A DNA stretch of 64,000 bases from Acidobacteriaceae bacterium (GTDB lineage Bacteria > Acidobacteriota > Terriglobia > Terriglobales > Acidobacteriaceae): contig JASHOC010000235.1 in NCBI GenBank assembly GCA_030041305.1, positions 1 to 64,000 of the forward strand. Reading direction: 5' to 3'. Of the stretch, positions 7,066-16,240 are shown piece by piece. Within the stretch, counting starts at the first letter, position 1; the number at the start of each line of letters is the position of its first letter. The notes beneath the pieces are model-generated. The model was given only the letters and a program-made list of their open reading frames with translations. It was not told the origin of the DNA and did no database searches. The position numbers were made by a program, and so were the translations under genes.

Positions 7066-9693
7066 ATGCGATGGTGGCGGATCGGAAAACGGGACGCTGA
7101 CCTGGAGCGAGAGTTGAGTTCCGACCTGGAGTCGGAAGAAGAAAGGCAGCGCGAACGCGGCCTGCCGCCGGAACGGGCCCGTTACGCCGTGCGCCGTGCA
7201 TTCGGGAACGTCATGCTGATTCGAGAGAAGATGCATGAAGCATGGGTTTGGGCGGCGTTTGAACGTTTGCAGCAGGACCTGGGTTACGCATTACGGCAGT
7301 TGCGGAGGTCCCCAGGTTTTGCGTCCGTCTGTCTCATGACGCTTGCCCTCGGCATCGGAGCGAACACGGCGATGTTCAGCGTGGTGCAAGGGGTAATTCT
7401 TGCGCCCCTGCCGTTTCCGCAAGCCAATCGCCTCATCTTTCTTTGGGAGAAGCGCCCCGGTGTTCCTCGACTCGATGTCTCGTACCCGAATTTCAATGAC
7501 TGGGGGCGCACGTCACGGTCATTCGATGGCATGTCTGGACTGATATTTAACGACTTCGATTTGACCGCTCCGGGAAACGCCGAGCACCTTATCGGCGTAG
7601 AGGCTTCCTCCGGACTTTTGAAAACCTTGGGTGCCAAGCCGATCCTTGGACGGGATTTCGACCCATCGGAGGACCAAGCGAATGCTTCGAATGTTGTCCT
7701 GATCAGCGAACGCCTCTGGAGAGAGCGGTTTCGGTCAGACCCGAGCGTGCTTGGGAGATTCGTTGACTTGGATGGAAAGACCTTCACCGTCATCGGCGTG
7801 CTACCGCCTGACTTTCATTTCCTGATCAGTGCGGACGTTATGGTGCCCCTGCGTCCCAATATGCCCGTTATTCTTGACGACCGTTCAGTGGAAGCATTGA
7901 CCGTGGTGGCGCGCCTCAAACCGGGCGTGATGGCTGCCCAGGCCGAGGCCGCGTTGAATGTGATTCAGCAGGGGCTCGACCGTCAGTATCCCGACGCCAA
8001 CCGCAGCATCGGCGTTACGGCGACTTCGCTGATGGAGGGAGTCGTCGGCGACGCGAAGGGAACGATCGTGTTGTTGTTTGGGGCTGTTAGCCTGGTGCTC
8101 CTAATCGCGTGCGCCAATCTCGCCAACTTGCTGTTGGCGCGCTCCGCTGCCCGTGCCCGCGAATTCGGCATCCGCGCGGCGCTCGGAGCCAGTTGCGGAC
8201 GAATGGTGCGGCAACTGCTCACCGAAAGTATCATGCTGTCGCTCGCGGGCGGAGCATTGGGCGTTGTGCTCGCCGCCCTCGGCCTTCGCGTTCTACTGGT
8301 GGCGCTGCCGAACACTTTGCCGCGCTCCGGAAACATCGGCCTTCACCTGCCGGTTCTTGTGTTCACAGTAGCGGCTTCTGTCACTGTGGGGGTTCTTTTC
8401 GGCCTCGCTCCGGCAATGCAATGGGCAAATCCCGATGTGCGTAGTGCCTTGCAAACGGGATCGAGGGGAACCACAACCGGCCGGAATCGCCTGCTCAACC
8501 GTCTGGTCACGGTGCAATTTGCGCTCACTCTCGTGCTGATGGCGGGCGCAGGGCTACTCCTGCGCAGCGTCCGCAATCTATGGCATGTAAATCCCGGCTT
8601 CAATATGCGGCACGTGATTTCGTTCCAAGTTGGTTTGTCCCCCTCATTTACGACTTCACCAGCTCGAACGCGCGTGGCCTACCAACAATTGCTTGCGCGC
8701 ATTGGTCAACTACCGGGAGTGGAAGCAGCCGATCTCACCAATATCGTTCCGCTCGACGGAGCCGCCAATGGCGGCCCGTTCTGGATCGGTACGGCGCAAC
8801 CAGCCTCGCTTCAGGAACTTCCTCACGCGCTGTACTTTTGGACCGGTCCCGATTATCTGAGGACGATGCAGATTCCCTTGCTGCGAGGCCGGTTCTTCAC
8901 GCCGGACGATCGGATCGGCTCCGGCAAGGTGGTCGTCATCGACAGCGTGCTTGCACACACCTTCTTCGCCAATCAGGATCCGGTGGGGCGGACGCTTACG
9001 GTCGCGCATTGGGGAGCGGCTCGGATCGTCGGCGTGGTGGGACATGTGCGCAATTTTGGACTGGACGACCCTGGAGCCTACCTTCCGCAGCAGATTTACA
9101 TCCCCGCGTATGAACTGCCGGATTACATGGTCGCTGACTTCTTCCGCACTCTCACCGTGATTGTTCGTTCGACGATTCCCCCTGCGGACCTAATGCCTGC
9201 CATTCGGAGAGTCGTATACGAGTCTGCGCCCGATCAACCGGTATACAACGCCGCGACGATCGATCAGATAGTGTCTGAATCAATGGCATCGCGGAACTTT
9301 TCCATTCTGCTTCTCGGCATCTTCGCCGCATTGGCACTGCTGCTGTCCTCGGTCGGCATCTATGGAGTCGTGTCTTATTCGGTCCTGCGACGTACGCAGG
9401 AGATCGGTATCCGCCTGGCTCTCGGAGCCGATAAGAGCCGGGTCTTCCGCATGATCGTCGGCGAGGGAATTTGGATGTCTGGCGTCGGATTGGCGGTCGG
9501 CATTTTGGCCGCAGTTGCGCTTGTGCGCCTGTTGCCGAGTTTCTCTCATCTGCTGTACGGCGTAGGCCGGAGCGATCCGCTCACGCTATGCGTCGTCACC
9601 GTTGCGTTACTACTCGTCGCTTTTGCAGCTAGTTATCTTCCTGCACGCCGAGCCATGCGCACCGACCCGCTCAACTCCTTGCGCTGCGAATGA
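7066..9693 (+). CDS. ADOP-family FtsX/MacB-like permease
   Basis: An 875-residue duplicated permease. The N-terminal cytoplasmic domain reads KRDADLERELSSDLESEEE, then FGNVMLIREKMHEAW and LGYALRQLRRSPGF before the first helix (residues 90-115). The two FtsX halves follow, and it ends DPLNSLRCE. The start is placed at 7066 because GAGGAG precedes that ATG; the upstream extension in the ORF track (from 6973) is not family-like. No PadR gene lies directly upstream, only the ligase relic, so it may answer to the PadR at 3609-3947 or be constitutive. Substrate unknown. Confidence 0.92.
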   Translation: MRWWRIGKRDADLERELSSDLESEEERQRERGLPPERARYAVRRAFGNVMLIREKMHEAWVWAAFERLQQDLGYALRQLRRSPGFASVCLMTLALGIGANTAMFSVVQGVILAPLPFPQANRLIFLWEKRPGVPRLDVSYPNFNDWGRTSRSFDGMSGLIFNDFDLTAPGNAEHLIGVEASSGLLKTLGAKPILGRDFDPSEDQANASNVVLISERLWRERFRSDPSVLGRFVDLDGKTFTVIGVLPPDFHFLISADVMVPLRPNMPVILDDRSVEALTVVARLKPGVMAAQAEAALNVIQQGLDRQYPDANRSIGVTATSLMEGVVGDAKGTIVLLFGAVSLVLLIACANLANLLLARSAARAREFGIRAALGASCGRMVRQLLTESIMLSLAGGALGVVLAALGLRVLLVALPNTLPRSGNIGLHLPVLVFTVAASVTVGVLFGLAPAMQWANPDVRSALQTGSRGTTTGRNRLLNRLVTVQFALTLVLMAGAGLLLRSVRNLWHVNPGFNMRHVISFQVGLSPSFTTSPARTRVAYQQLLARIGQLPGVEAADLTNIVPLDGAANGGPFWIGTAQPASLQELPHALYFWTGPDYLRTMQIPLLRGRFFTPDDRIGSGKVVVIDSVLAHTFFANQDPVGRTLTVAHWGAARIVGVVGHVRNFGLDDPGAYLPQQIYIPAYELPDYMVADFFRTLTVIVRSTIPPADLMPAIRRVVYESAPDQPVYNAATIDQIVSESMASRNFSILLLGIFAALALLLSSVGIYGVVSYSVLRRTQEIGIRLALGADKSRVFRMIVGEGIWMSGVGLAVGILAAVALVRLLPSFSHLLYGVGRSDPLTLCVVTVALLLVAFAASYLPARRAMRTDPLNSLRCE

Positions 9694-10169
9694 AGGCAGG
9701 TGCTTCCAAAATTCGGAAAGGCTGATGCCGACGCGCCGGACCATAGCCGGTCTACTCCTTGACATTTCTCGTCCAGGTAAAGCTATGCAGTTTGGTGCCT
9801 CGACCATTCTGAGGCCGCCATGGGGCAGTTGCAGCGATCGCAGACCCAAGACATTTCGGGCGCGGAGGCCGATTAGATGCTGTGGATGTTTTATACCGCA
9901 TTGTGAACAAAGCTCGCGCCTGAGTCCTTGACTTTGGCGGAAACGCTAAACCCCTTTTTATCTGAAGGTTGCCAGGATATCGAGCTTCTGTTGTGCGAAA
10001 CTTCAGCTTTATGTGCAAATGGTGCCAGAAACTTCACGCTTATGCCGCCAGAACGCTTCAGATTTATTCGGTCTTTTCGGTCACATCTCACTGAAAACCC
10101 GAGTTGGGTGCTTGAGGCTTATGCGTCAACCCACACCGGTCATGCCGGGGCTCAACCGCTACCCCGGCT
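9694..10169. other. No gene seen
   Basis: The 470 bp after the permease carry only short overlapping frames in all directions with no recognisable domain. The junction between the permease cluster and the recombinase element probably falls in 9.7-10.9 kb. Confidence 0.4.
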
Positions 10170-10573
10170 TCAGCACGTGGCCGCCGTCGCCGCCGATCCT
10201 CCGCAGGATGGTCCCGCCCATCTCGTCGCCACACTTCGCAATGAGGTCCTTCGGCGACTGTTCATCGTGCAAACAATCTGACCGCGACCCTCGAAGACGG
10301 CATCGACAAGTTCGCGAAGACGGTTCCCAAGACCGAAGATGCGGTTCTGCTCCCGATCAAGTATTCGGAGAAAAAGACGACCATTGATCCTGGCGACGGC
10401 TCTGAGCGGCGGCGCTTTCTCAACCTTCGATGAATGAGCGCCGTCGCCGCCCAGATGCGACGCAGGATAGTCTCGGGACTGGTTGTCGTCGCAACGTCGG
10501 CATTGTGATCTGTCACGAAGGAGATGTAACGGACCGTGTCGCCGAGTTGAATCGGCAGGAAAATCGAGGGCAC
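10170..10573 (-). pseudogene. Degenerate unidentified coding sequence
   Basis: On the minus strand a frame opens with PSIFLPIQLGDTVRYISFVTDH and shifts frame at ETILRRI to give GGDGAHSSKVEKAPPLRAV and LRILDREQNRIFGLGNRLRELVDAVFE. About 200 bp further on, MGGTILRRIGGDGGHVLKPG repeats the ILRRIGGDGxH segment, so part of the gene appears duplicated. This reads like a frameshifted protein gene with a partial direct duplication. The family was not recognised. Confidence 0.4.
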
Positions 10574-10679
10574 AGCACGTACCGCAACCTCGCATCCCGA
10601 TTTTGGCTATTTTTGGCGCAGGTCCCCAGTATCTAGTAGCAGGGGAATTCCTGCTGTTACAAGGCACGTTGGATACATC

Positions 10680-10709
10680 CCGGTCCGGTGCCTGATTTGG
10701 CCGGACCGG
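10680..10709 (+). terminator. GC-rich hairpin with short T tract
   Basis: CCGGTCCGG (10680-10688) pairs perfectly with CCGGACCGG (10701-10709) around a 12-nt loop and is followed by CCTTTTAT on the plus strand. It lies between the degenerate region and the recombinase module. It resembles an intrinsic terminator, though the T tract is short. Confidence 0.45.
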
Positions 10710-10976
10710 CCTTTTATGGGTTATGCCAAGGGGGGCGAGTTCCTACGTGAAATTCGAAAGACAAACCGCGAAGCCTGGTCGGCGGTCTTGGCCATCCGCC
10801 TGCTGCGTCAGGACATGGGTTAAGCACCGGCTGAACTTTGGACAAGAGCGGTACACGGCATCCGGTCAGAAACCGCATCCTCGGGTTAATATCACGATTT
10901 CCTCTTCTGCTCGCTTATTTTGTGGCCGGAGTCCAGGTATCGGGCGATTTTAAGTTGGCGAAAGCGAAGTGACGAA

Positions 10977-11297
10977 ATGAGAAAAATGACGGAAGGCGAA
11001 ACTGATCAGTTGAAGAGCGGTCCCAATCAGACCCACGAGCGTGAACCCTCCTCAAGAACGCATCCACACCGAATCAACAGGCCGCACACCGGTGTCGTGC
11101 TGGGCCGGGGCAAGCCCGACCCTGCGGTTCTGAGTTCCGCGATAAGCGAGTGGATCGTCCCGGTGCTGGTGGCCGAATTCCTTGCCGAGCACCCTGTCGC
11201 GGTGCCTGCGACCGAAGTGAATCCACACAAAGGAACTTCCGGAGTGCTTGACGAGGAGGGTGCGGGCTCAACCTGCATTGTACCCAATGGTCGCTAA
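10977..11297 (+). CDS. Small protein overlapping the recombinase start
   Basis: A 106-residue frame starting MRKMTEGETDQLKSG. It has a polar, His/Pro-rich first half and an amphipathic segment (SSAISEWIVPVLVAEFLAEH) in the second. Its stop overlaps the recombinase ATG by 11 nt, consistent with translational coupling. Family not recognised; it could be an accessory factor of the recombinase or not a gene at all. The ribosome site is only moderate. Confidence 0.4.
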   Translation: MRKMTEGETDQLKSGPNQTHEREPSSRTHPHRINRPHTGVVLGRGKPDPAVLSSAISEWIVPVLVAEFLAEHPVAVPATEVNPHKGTSGVLDEEGAGSTCIVPNGR

Positions 11298-13071
11298 ACA
11301 CTGGAACGCAACCTCGCTGGAAGTCGTCCGCGTCGCGATTTACACGAGGTTTTCATCGGAACTTCAAAGCAATCTCTCAACCGAGCATCAGAAGCGGCTC
11401 TGCCGCGAATACGCTGCCGAGCGGGGATGGGTCGTCGTTGAAGAATGTGTATTCTCCGACGAGGCCAAGTCCGGCCAGTCGGTAGCCGGGCGTGATGCTC
11501 TCGAAAAAATGATGGGCCTCGCCCAGCAGGACAATCCGCCTTTTTCGGGAGTGCTGGCAGCAGACACTTCGCGTTTTGGGCGGAAGCTGAGCGACACGCT
11601 GCATATGAGTGAAGTACTTGAGTACTGCCATATCTTTCTTTATTTCGTCGAAGACGAGCTTGATTCCCGTGACAAGAACTTCCGCAAGCTCTTTATTGAC
11701 AAGGGGCAGCGGGACGAGGACTACGTGCGCTTCGTGGCAAGGAAAGTTCACAACGGCCAGCGCGAACGCGCGCTTATGGGCCATTTGCCGAACGGTCGCG
11801 TATATGGCTATAACAATGTGCCGGTAGAGCACGCAACGAAGAAGGGTCCATATGGACGCCCAAAGGTGGAATACGTCGAGTTGGTTGTGAATCCGGTCGA
11901 GGCTGCCATTGTCGTGCGTATCTATGAGATGTACGCGCGGGGAATGGGCCACAGGAGCATCGCGCGGACGCTGAACGCCGAAGGGGTTCCTTCTTCCTTA
12001 CAGGGAACCGACAGCCCCATCAAGAGGATGTGGAACGCCGCTGCCGTCGCCGCCATCCTGAAGCGGGATAAGTACCGTGGCGTGCATGTCTGGAACAAGA
12101 CCATGACCGTCCGGAACCCGATCACGAAGCGCACGGAGCAAAAACCTCGCCCTGAAAGCCAGTGGGAGTGGATTGAGGTGCCCGATTGGCGCATTGTCTC
12201 CGACGACCTTTGGAACGCCGTCCAGGCCGAGAACAAGCGGCGGCAGGGGCCGACATGGTGGAAGGGCGGCGGGCTTAACCTCACGGAGGCAAGTCGTCGC
12301 TATCTCCTGAGTGGCCTCATGGAGTGCGCCGTGTGCGGGGGAAGCTTCAACGTGGTCAGCGGCAGCGGACTTTTTCTTCGGTACGGCTGTATCGGGCACC
12401 GTTTTCGCGGCAACTGCCATAACAAGTTGACCATCCTCAAGCGTGTCCTTGAAGAACGTATTCTCACCGCCCTGGCCACCAACCTTCAGGACCCCGCGCT
12501 GCATAATCAGTTGGCGGAGGAATTTCATCTGCGGCTCGTCTCCGCGTGGGAGGAGAGGGCCCGCGACGCCGTCAAGGTGACGGCCACCATTCCCCAGTTA
12601 CGCGCTCGCAAGCGCGAACTGGAGGCGGAGGCCGCCAACATTGGCATCGCCCTCGGCTCGTTGCCGAATTCTCGGACGCTTCTGGATCGCCTCAAGTCCA
12701 TCGAGGCAGAGATGGGGACGATCGACAAGATGCTTTCTGTTCCGACCGAGCCCGAACAGCAGCCGTTGCCGGTGGGAGAGATCCGGGAGTTCCTGGAGCG
12801 GAAGACTGCCGATTTCGTGTCCCTTCTTGCAGGCGACCCGGAGAGGACCAAGCTGGAACTCAGGAAGAGGGTTGGGAAGCTGGTGATGAATCCGACCTAC
12901 ACGGCTGACGGTCCTGTTTACGAAGTCACAGGCGACCTCAGCCTCTTTGCTGAGGGTGTAGAGTGTGGGGTTTCAAGTCCAAGAAGCTCCACACTCTACA
13001 ATCTTTCCACCATCCCGTTTAAAGCGGAGATCGCGACCAAGCACCCAAAGCTGCGTCGGTTGGCAGCTTAA
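11287..13071 (+). CDS. Large serine recombinase
   Basis: A 594-residue serine recombinase that would integrate or excise the element around it. The N-terminal resolvase domain (about residues 15-165) shows YTRFSSELQ with the catalytic serine and DTSRFGRKLSD with the active-site arginine. The DNA-binding recombinase domain follows (about 170-310), then a zinc ribbon (CAVCGG...CIGHRFRGNC, residues about 345-385), a coiled coil (about 415-480) and a C-terminal tail. The start at 11287 fits the overlap with the upstream small ORF; the track start at 11248 lies further into that ORF. A perfect inverted repeat lies inside its last 40 codons. Confidence 0.92.
   Translation: MVAKHWNATSLEVVRVAIYTRFSSELQSNLSTEHQKRLCREYAAERGWVVVEECVFSDEAKSGQSVAGRDALEKMMGLAQQDNPPFSGVLAADTSRFGRKLSDTLHMSEVLEYCHIFLYFVEDELDSRDKNFRKLFIDKGQRDEDYVRFVARKVHNGQRERALMGHLPNGRVYGYNNVPVEHATKKGPYGRPKVEYVELVVNPVEAAIVVRIYEMYARGMGHRSIARTLNAEGVPSSLQGTDSPIKRMWNAAAVAAILKRDKYRGVHVWNKTMTVRNPITKRTEQKPRPESQWEWIEVPDWRIVSDDLWNAVQAENKRRQGPTWWKGGGLNLTEASRRYLLSGLMECAVCGGSFNVVSGSGLFLRYGCIGHRFRGNCHNKLTILKRVLEERILTALATNLQDPALHNQLAEEFHLRLVSAWEERARDAVKVTATIPQLRARKRELEAEAANIGIALGSLPNSRTLLDRLKSIEAEMGTIDKMLSVPTEPEQQPLPVGEIREFLERKTADFVSLLAGDPERTKLELRKRVGKLVMNPTYTADGPVYEVTGDLSLFAEGVECGVSSPRSSTLYNLSTIPFKAEIATKHPKLRRLAA
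12957..13000. repeat. 12-bp inverted repeat inside the recombinase 3' end
   Basis: TGTAGAGTGTGG (12957-12968) is exactly inverted as CCACACTCTACA (12989-13000) with a 20-nt spacer. It falls in codons near the C-terminus of the recombinase, where protein constraint seems low. It may be a hairpin in the mRNA, a binding site for the recombinase or for a regulator, or part of an attachment site. Confidence 0.6.
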
Positions 13072-13273
13072 ATCCTACACCGACACGTGATACCTCGTGG
13101 CGGCGTATCGTGGCGGAGCGAAAGTGGCTCATTCGGGATAGATCGATCGACGGCGCTAGGGTTGATGACTCGGCAAGATGGCTCCAGACGTGCGGACCCC
13201 CGGGATTGGGCCCCGGGGGCGATGGAGTACTCGTATTTGGGCGCGGCATGCTACCGCGAACCGTGCTTGCACT

Positions 13274-13675
13274 TTAGATCGCCGAGCCCCCACCAGGGAA
13301 GCCCATGTACATGCGCTGCTCCGCTACGAAGACGTCAACACCGTGACTGCGCAGGGTGTCGAGAATTAAGAGAACGACCGACCAGGACCGTCCGATCATG
13401 CTGACGCTGTCAACGAACAGGCACGAAAACGGCTGAGGACTCTCCGCTGCCTTTTTCAGGAGGGCTTCGAGTCCAGGCCGACGGCTTGTCAGCCCGGACG
13501 CACCGGAGTCCTGGAAGATGCAATCTTCGGCCACGGTGCACTCTGGAATCTGCTCGGCGATGGCCTCGCGGCACCGGCGCTCCTGGTCTTTCAGGGAGTC
13601 AGGGTTAGTCGTTGTGGCGGCGGAGCGCGTGTAGATTGCGACCCGCTGGGGTGGCGTATTCATTGTCTCGGTCAT
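13274..13675 (-). CDS. Resolvase-domain protein, catalytic domain only
   Basis: A 133-residue protein matching the serine recombinase N-terminal domain and nothing else. QRVAIYTRSAATTTNPDSLKDQ carries the candidate nucleophile serine, and SCLFVDSVSMIGRSWSVVL occupies the place of the usual DRLSR loop. The expected DRxSR spacing is altered, so catalytic competence is doubtful. No DNA-binding helix-turn-helix follows. A strong Shine-Dalgarno (AGGAGA) precedes the ATG at 13675, so it is probably expressed. It converges with the large recombinase and could modulate it, or be a degraded copy. Confidence 0.7.
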   Translation of the reverse strand: MTETMNTPPQRVAIYTRSAATTTNPDSLKDQERRCREAIAEQIPECTVAEDCIFQDSGASGLTSRRPGLEALLKKAAESPQPFSCLFVDSVSMIGRSWSVVLLILDTLRSHGVDVFVAEQRMYMGFPGGGSAI

Positions 13676-13987
13676 TCATCTCTCCTAAAAAGATGTGGTT
13701 GAAGGTTCGTTGATCCACAAGCACCCGATCCATGAGAAGCGATCCGGCGCACTCATAGGCAAGTCCTACTATTCCGTCGGAGAGTCAGGCCGTCGGCGTT
13801 TGCTTCGGCATGGCACCTCGCCTTCTACTACACTCTGGCGGCAAGGCAGGGATTCAACCATCATTCGCAATTCACCCCCCTGTGGTGGCAAGCGCGCCTT
13901 GCGAAAAACTGCTCGGAGTCGCCGACGGTACCGGCAAAGTCGAAATGCTGCTCCTTGGCGAACACCCTGCCGGTCCGTTCGACGTGT
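13676..13987. other. No clear gene
   Basis: A short minus-strand frame (FAKEQHFDFAGTVGDSEQFF) follows the DUF5131 gene, ends after about 35 codons, and has no good start. Genes of the three-Cys-motif partner type often sit here in other genomes, but nothing in the sequence confirms one. Confidence 0.35.
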
Positions 13988-14788
13988 TTAAACGCCCCCT
14001 CCGTCCTGAGTGGGAAATTCCCGCACCCTCAGGTACTCCGGCCACGCCTCGATTGTTTTACCCTTGGCATCCCGGTTGCCATTCTGGTCGATGATCACGA
14101 AAGGATCGCCGTCGAGCGTGGGCTTGCGTCCCATCTGCTTGATGAAGATCGGCACACCGTACTTCCGCGCCGAGCCGATCAACGACACGGCCCATTCGAG
14201 GGCGAAGGGACGGGCACCCGCTCCGGACTCCCCGCCGACGATGATCCAATCGATGCCCGAGAGATCGACCTCGCCCAAATCTTCGAGGAGGGGCTCGATC
14301 GACAGGAAACGCCGACGAACAGGCGTTGCCCGGAGCAAATCGATGCGCGGCAGTCCGCACTTCCGGTCTTCAACACTCACGCCCCAGAGGATGTGTCCAG
14401 CGCTGGCGGCATCCGCAAACTTCGCCGTTGAAAGCAGGTCCTTCAGGCGCTCTGGACGCTTGGTCAGGACCTGGTACTCGTGATGGTCCGCCTCAAGCAT
14501 CACGTCGCACACCTGCCGGATGTAATCCGTGGGCACGTCCTTGTGGAAGAGATCCGACATGGAGTTGACGAAGATCTTCTTGCCCTTGCGCCACTTCTTC
14601 GGCTCGTCGAGCTTCTCGGGCACGAGGCGCAGATCGAATCCCTGCTCGAAGGGGTGGCCGGGGACGCCCCGGAAACGCTCAGCGAAGGTCTCCGCGTAGC
14701 AGTACTTGCAGCCGGGGCTGACCTTGTCGCAGCCCCGCACTGGGTTCCAGGTGGCGTTTGTCCATTCGATGGTGCTGTTCTGACTCAC
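13988..14788 (-). CDS. DUF5131 / phage Gp37-Gp68 family protein
   Basis: A 266-residue protein of the phage Gp37/Gp68 family, thought to be radical-SAM-related from its cysteine cluster. The N-terminus reads STIEWTNATWNPVRGC, then CDKVSPGCKYCYAE gives a C-x6-C-x2-C cluster near residue 18. VLTKRPERL, LWGVSVED and WIIVGGESGAGARPF are further family motifs, and KQMGRKP closes the core. The start is a GTG at 14788 preceded by GGAGGAACA; the ORF-track start at 14911 lies inside the upstream gene. The GTG overlaps that gene's TGA by 4 nt, so translation is coupled. Biochemical role unknown; common on phages and integrative elements. Confidence 0.88.
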   Translation of the reverse strand: MSQNSTIEWTNATWNPVRGCDKVSPGCKYCYAETFAERFRGVPGHPFEQGFDLRLVPEKLDEPKKWRKGKKIFVNSMSDLFHKDVPTDYIRQVCDVMLEADHHEYQVLTKRPERLKDLLSTAKFADAASAGHILWGVSVEDRKCGLPRIDLLRATPVRRRFLSIEPLLEDLGEVDLSGIDWIIVGGESGAGARPFALEWAVSLIGSARKYGVPIFIKQMGRKPTLDGDPFVIIDQNGNRDAKGKTIEAWPEYLRVREFPTQDGGGV

Positions 14789-15405
14789 TGTTCCTCCTTC
14801 ATAGAAGCGATAAGGCTCTGCTTGATTGACATCGCGACGCCGTGCATAGGGCATACAGGAGCGCCCGCCTTCGTCAGCCACACACGAGTAACGCGTACCG
14901 GATACCCACATTCCCCGCAGGCGACCTTGATAAGGCGGGTCGATTGCTTTGGCAGGCCAGCACGATTCACATCCACGCTTGCGTGCGGGTAAGGCGGCAG
15001 GTTGAGCGCGTTCAGCGCGGCAAGGAGTTCGGGACCCGCGTGCGTCGAGGTCAGCTTACCCTCCAGCCCCACTGCACGAGCCATGCTGGCGAATGGCCCC
15101 CGGTGACCGTGGACGCAGTCGTCAGCCGCGTGGACGAGTTCGTGCACCAGGACGTCAAGGACGGCGATCGCGTCATCCAGCACCGGCGAAATGAAGATTT
15201 CGTTATAGCCCTCTGCACTGGTTGCCGAAGCGAAGCATTGGCCAAGAGCCCTTTTCCCCGTCACAGGGCTCGCCAGAGCCTTCTTGCTTGGCCAGCCGCA
15301 CGAGACCTTCACTTTGGCCGGTATTGAGAGTCCCGCCTCATAGAAAACCGGCCTCAAGGCGTCAACTGCGTTAGTGAGCCATTCTTCCCTTGTGTTCGTT
15401 CCCAC
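14785..15405 (-). CDS. SprT-like zinc metalloprotease-type protein
   Basis: A 206-residue protein with an SprT-like fold. The metal site is VLVHELVHAADD followed by HGHRGPFASMARAVGL, that is HExxH plus a downstream His. A C-terminal zinc ribbon is suggested by CGECGYP and CPMHG. Relatives include SprT and SPRTN, and phage and plasmid members are frequent but poorly understood. The start is the GTG at 15405, since AGGAGGG sits 4 nt upstream; the ORF-track ATG at 15432 has no such site. It is coupled by a GTGA overlap to the DUF5131 gene, so the two products may act together. Confidence 0.82.
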   Translation of the reverse strand: MGTNTREEWLTNAVDALRPVFYEAGLSIPAKVKVSCGWPSKKALASPVTGKRALGQCFASATSAEGYNEIFISPVLDDAIAVLDVLVHELVHAADDCVHGHRGPFASMARAVGLEGKLTSTHAGPELLAALNALNLPPYPHASVDVNRAGLPKQSTRLIKVACGECGYPVRVTRVWLTKAGAPVCPMHGVAMSIKQSLIASMKEEQ

Positions 15406-15777
15406 AATACCCTCCTGATAGGTAGTACCCATGAGGCGACCGTTTTGAAGGTTATTGGATAAATTTTTTTCAGCCGGAGATTCCCCGGAGCGAGCGCGGC
15501 CCCCCTGGGTGCGTTTAAACAGGGAAGAGTGGATCGTTCACCCTCAGCCGTGAAGACTCTCCGGGCGCGGATGGTCCGTGAGGCCGGGAAACAGTCTTGC
15601 TCCGCGACGACGGCTTCGTTCGCCGCTGGGAAGGCGATGTTCCTCACGCGCTGCATGGCTCGAAGCTACTTTGGGAGTTTGGGTTAGGTTGATTGCAGAT
15701 TGCGCGAGCGTGAGCGCGGGTGTGTTGAGCAGCGGAATGATGCTTCGCGGTTCACCTGGCTCTGGCCGGTAGTCACG
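15406..15777. other. No gene; AT-rich upstream segment
   Basis: This contains a short A/T tract (TTGGATAAATTTTTTTCAG) upstream of the SprT-like gene on the minus strand, plausibly its promoter region. Otherwise only shadow frames are present. Confidence 0.35.
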
Positions 15778-16095
15778 TTATCGGAGAACTTTGAACCTTA
15801 GAATGGACGCGACGACATCCACTATCTCCTTTGTGTAGCGCTTGATCTCTTCTGCTTGCGCGACAAACCTGTTCATCCGTTCCGCAAACTCGCGAACTTC
15901 AAGAGGCAGAGTTGAGAGGGACGCATCGGCGCGCGGACGGGACGCGGCTTCCACGCAGACCAGTCCTCCTGTGGCGGCGCTGTCTTCCTCGGGTCCTGGG
16001 CAGTATCGGCGGGCGTCAACGATGGCGGTGGCGACCTCGGCGGCCAAGGAGAAGGATTCTCCAGGAAGGTGTGTGTTTGTAGGTATGGAGCCCAT
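15778..16095 (-). CDS. Hypothetical protein of the integrative element
   Basis: A 105-residue frame in the same direction as its neighbours. The C-terminal third is helical and charged (EVREFAERMNRFVAQAEEIKRYTKEIVDVVASILRF), compatible with a small coiled coil. No family recognised. AGAGGA lies about 12 nt upstream of the ATG, a bit far. It sits between the ATPase and SprT-like genes, so it could belong to that operon. Confidence 0.5.
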   Translation of the reverse strand: MGSIPTNTHLPGESFSLAAEVATAIVDARRYCPGPEEDSAATGGLVCVEAASRPRADASLSTLPLEVREFAERMNRFVAQAEEIKRYTKEIVDVVASILRFKVLR

Positions 16096-16240
16096 GGAAT
16101 AAGAAGTCCTCTATATTTGAAGGCTGTAGTCGTAGTCCTAATTCCCGGTTCCATTGACGGAGTTCTTCACACGCCGACGGGGTGAAAAAGTTGCTAGGGC
16201 GGCGAAGGCGTTTCCGCCCCAGCGGTCTGGATGCTCAGCG

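Noticed and set aside
13676-13987. TcmP partner gene downstream of DUF5131
   Set aside because: Only a 35-codon frame is present, with no family motif that I can confirm.
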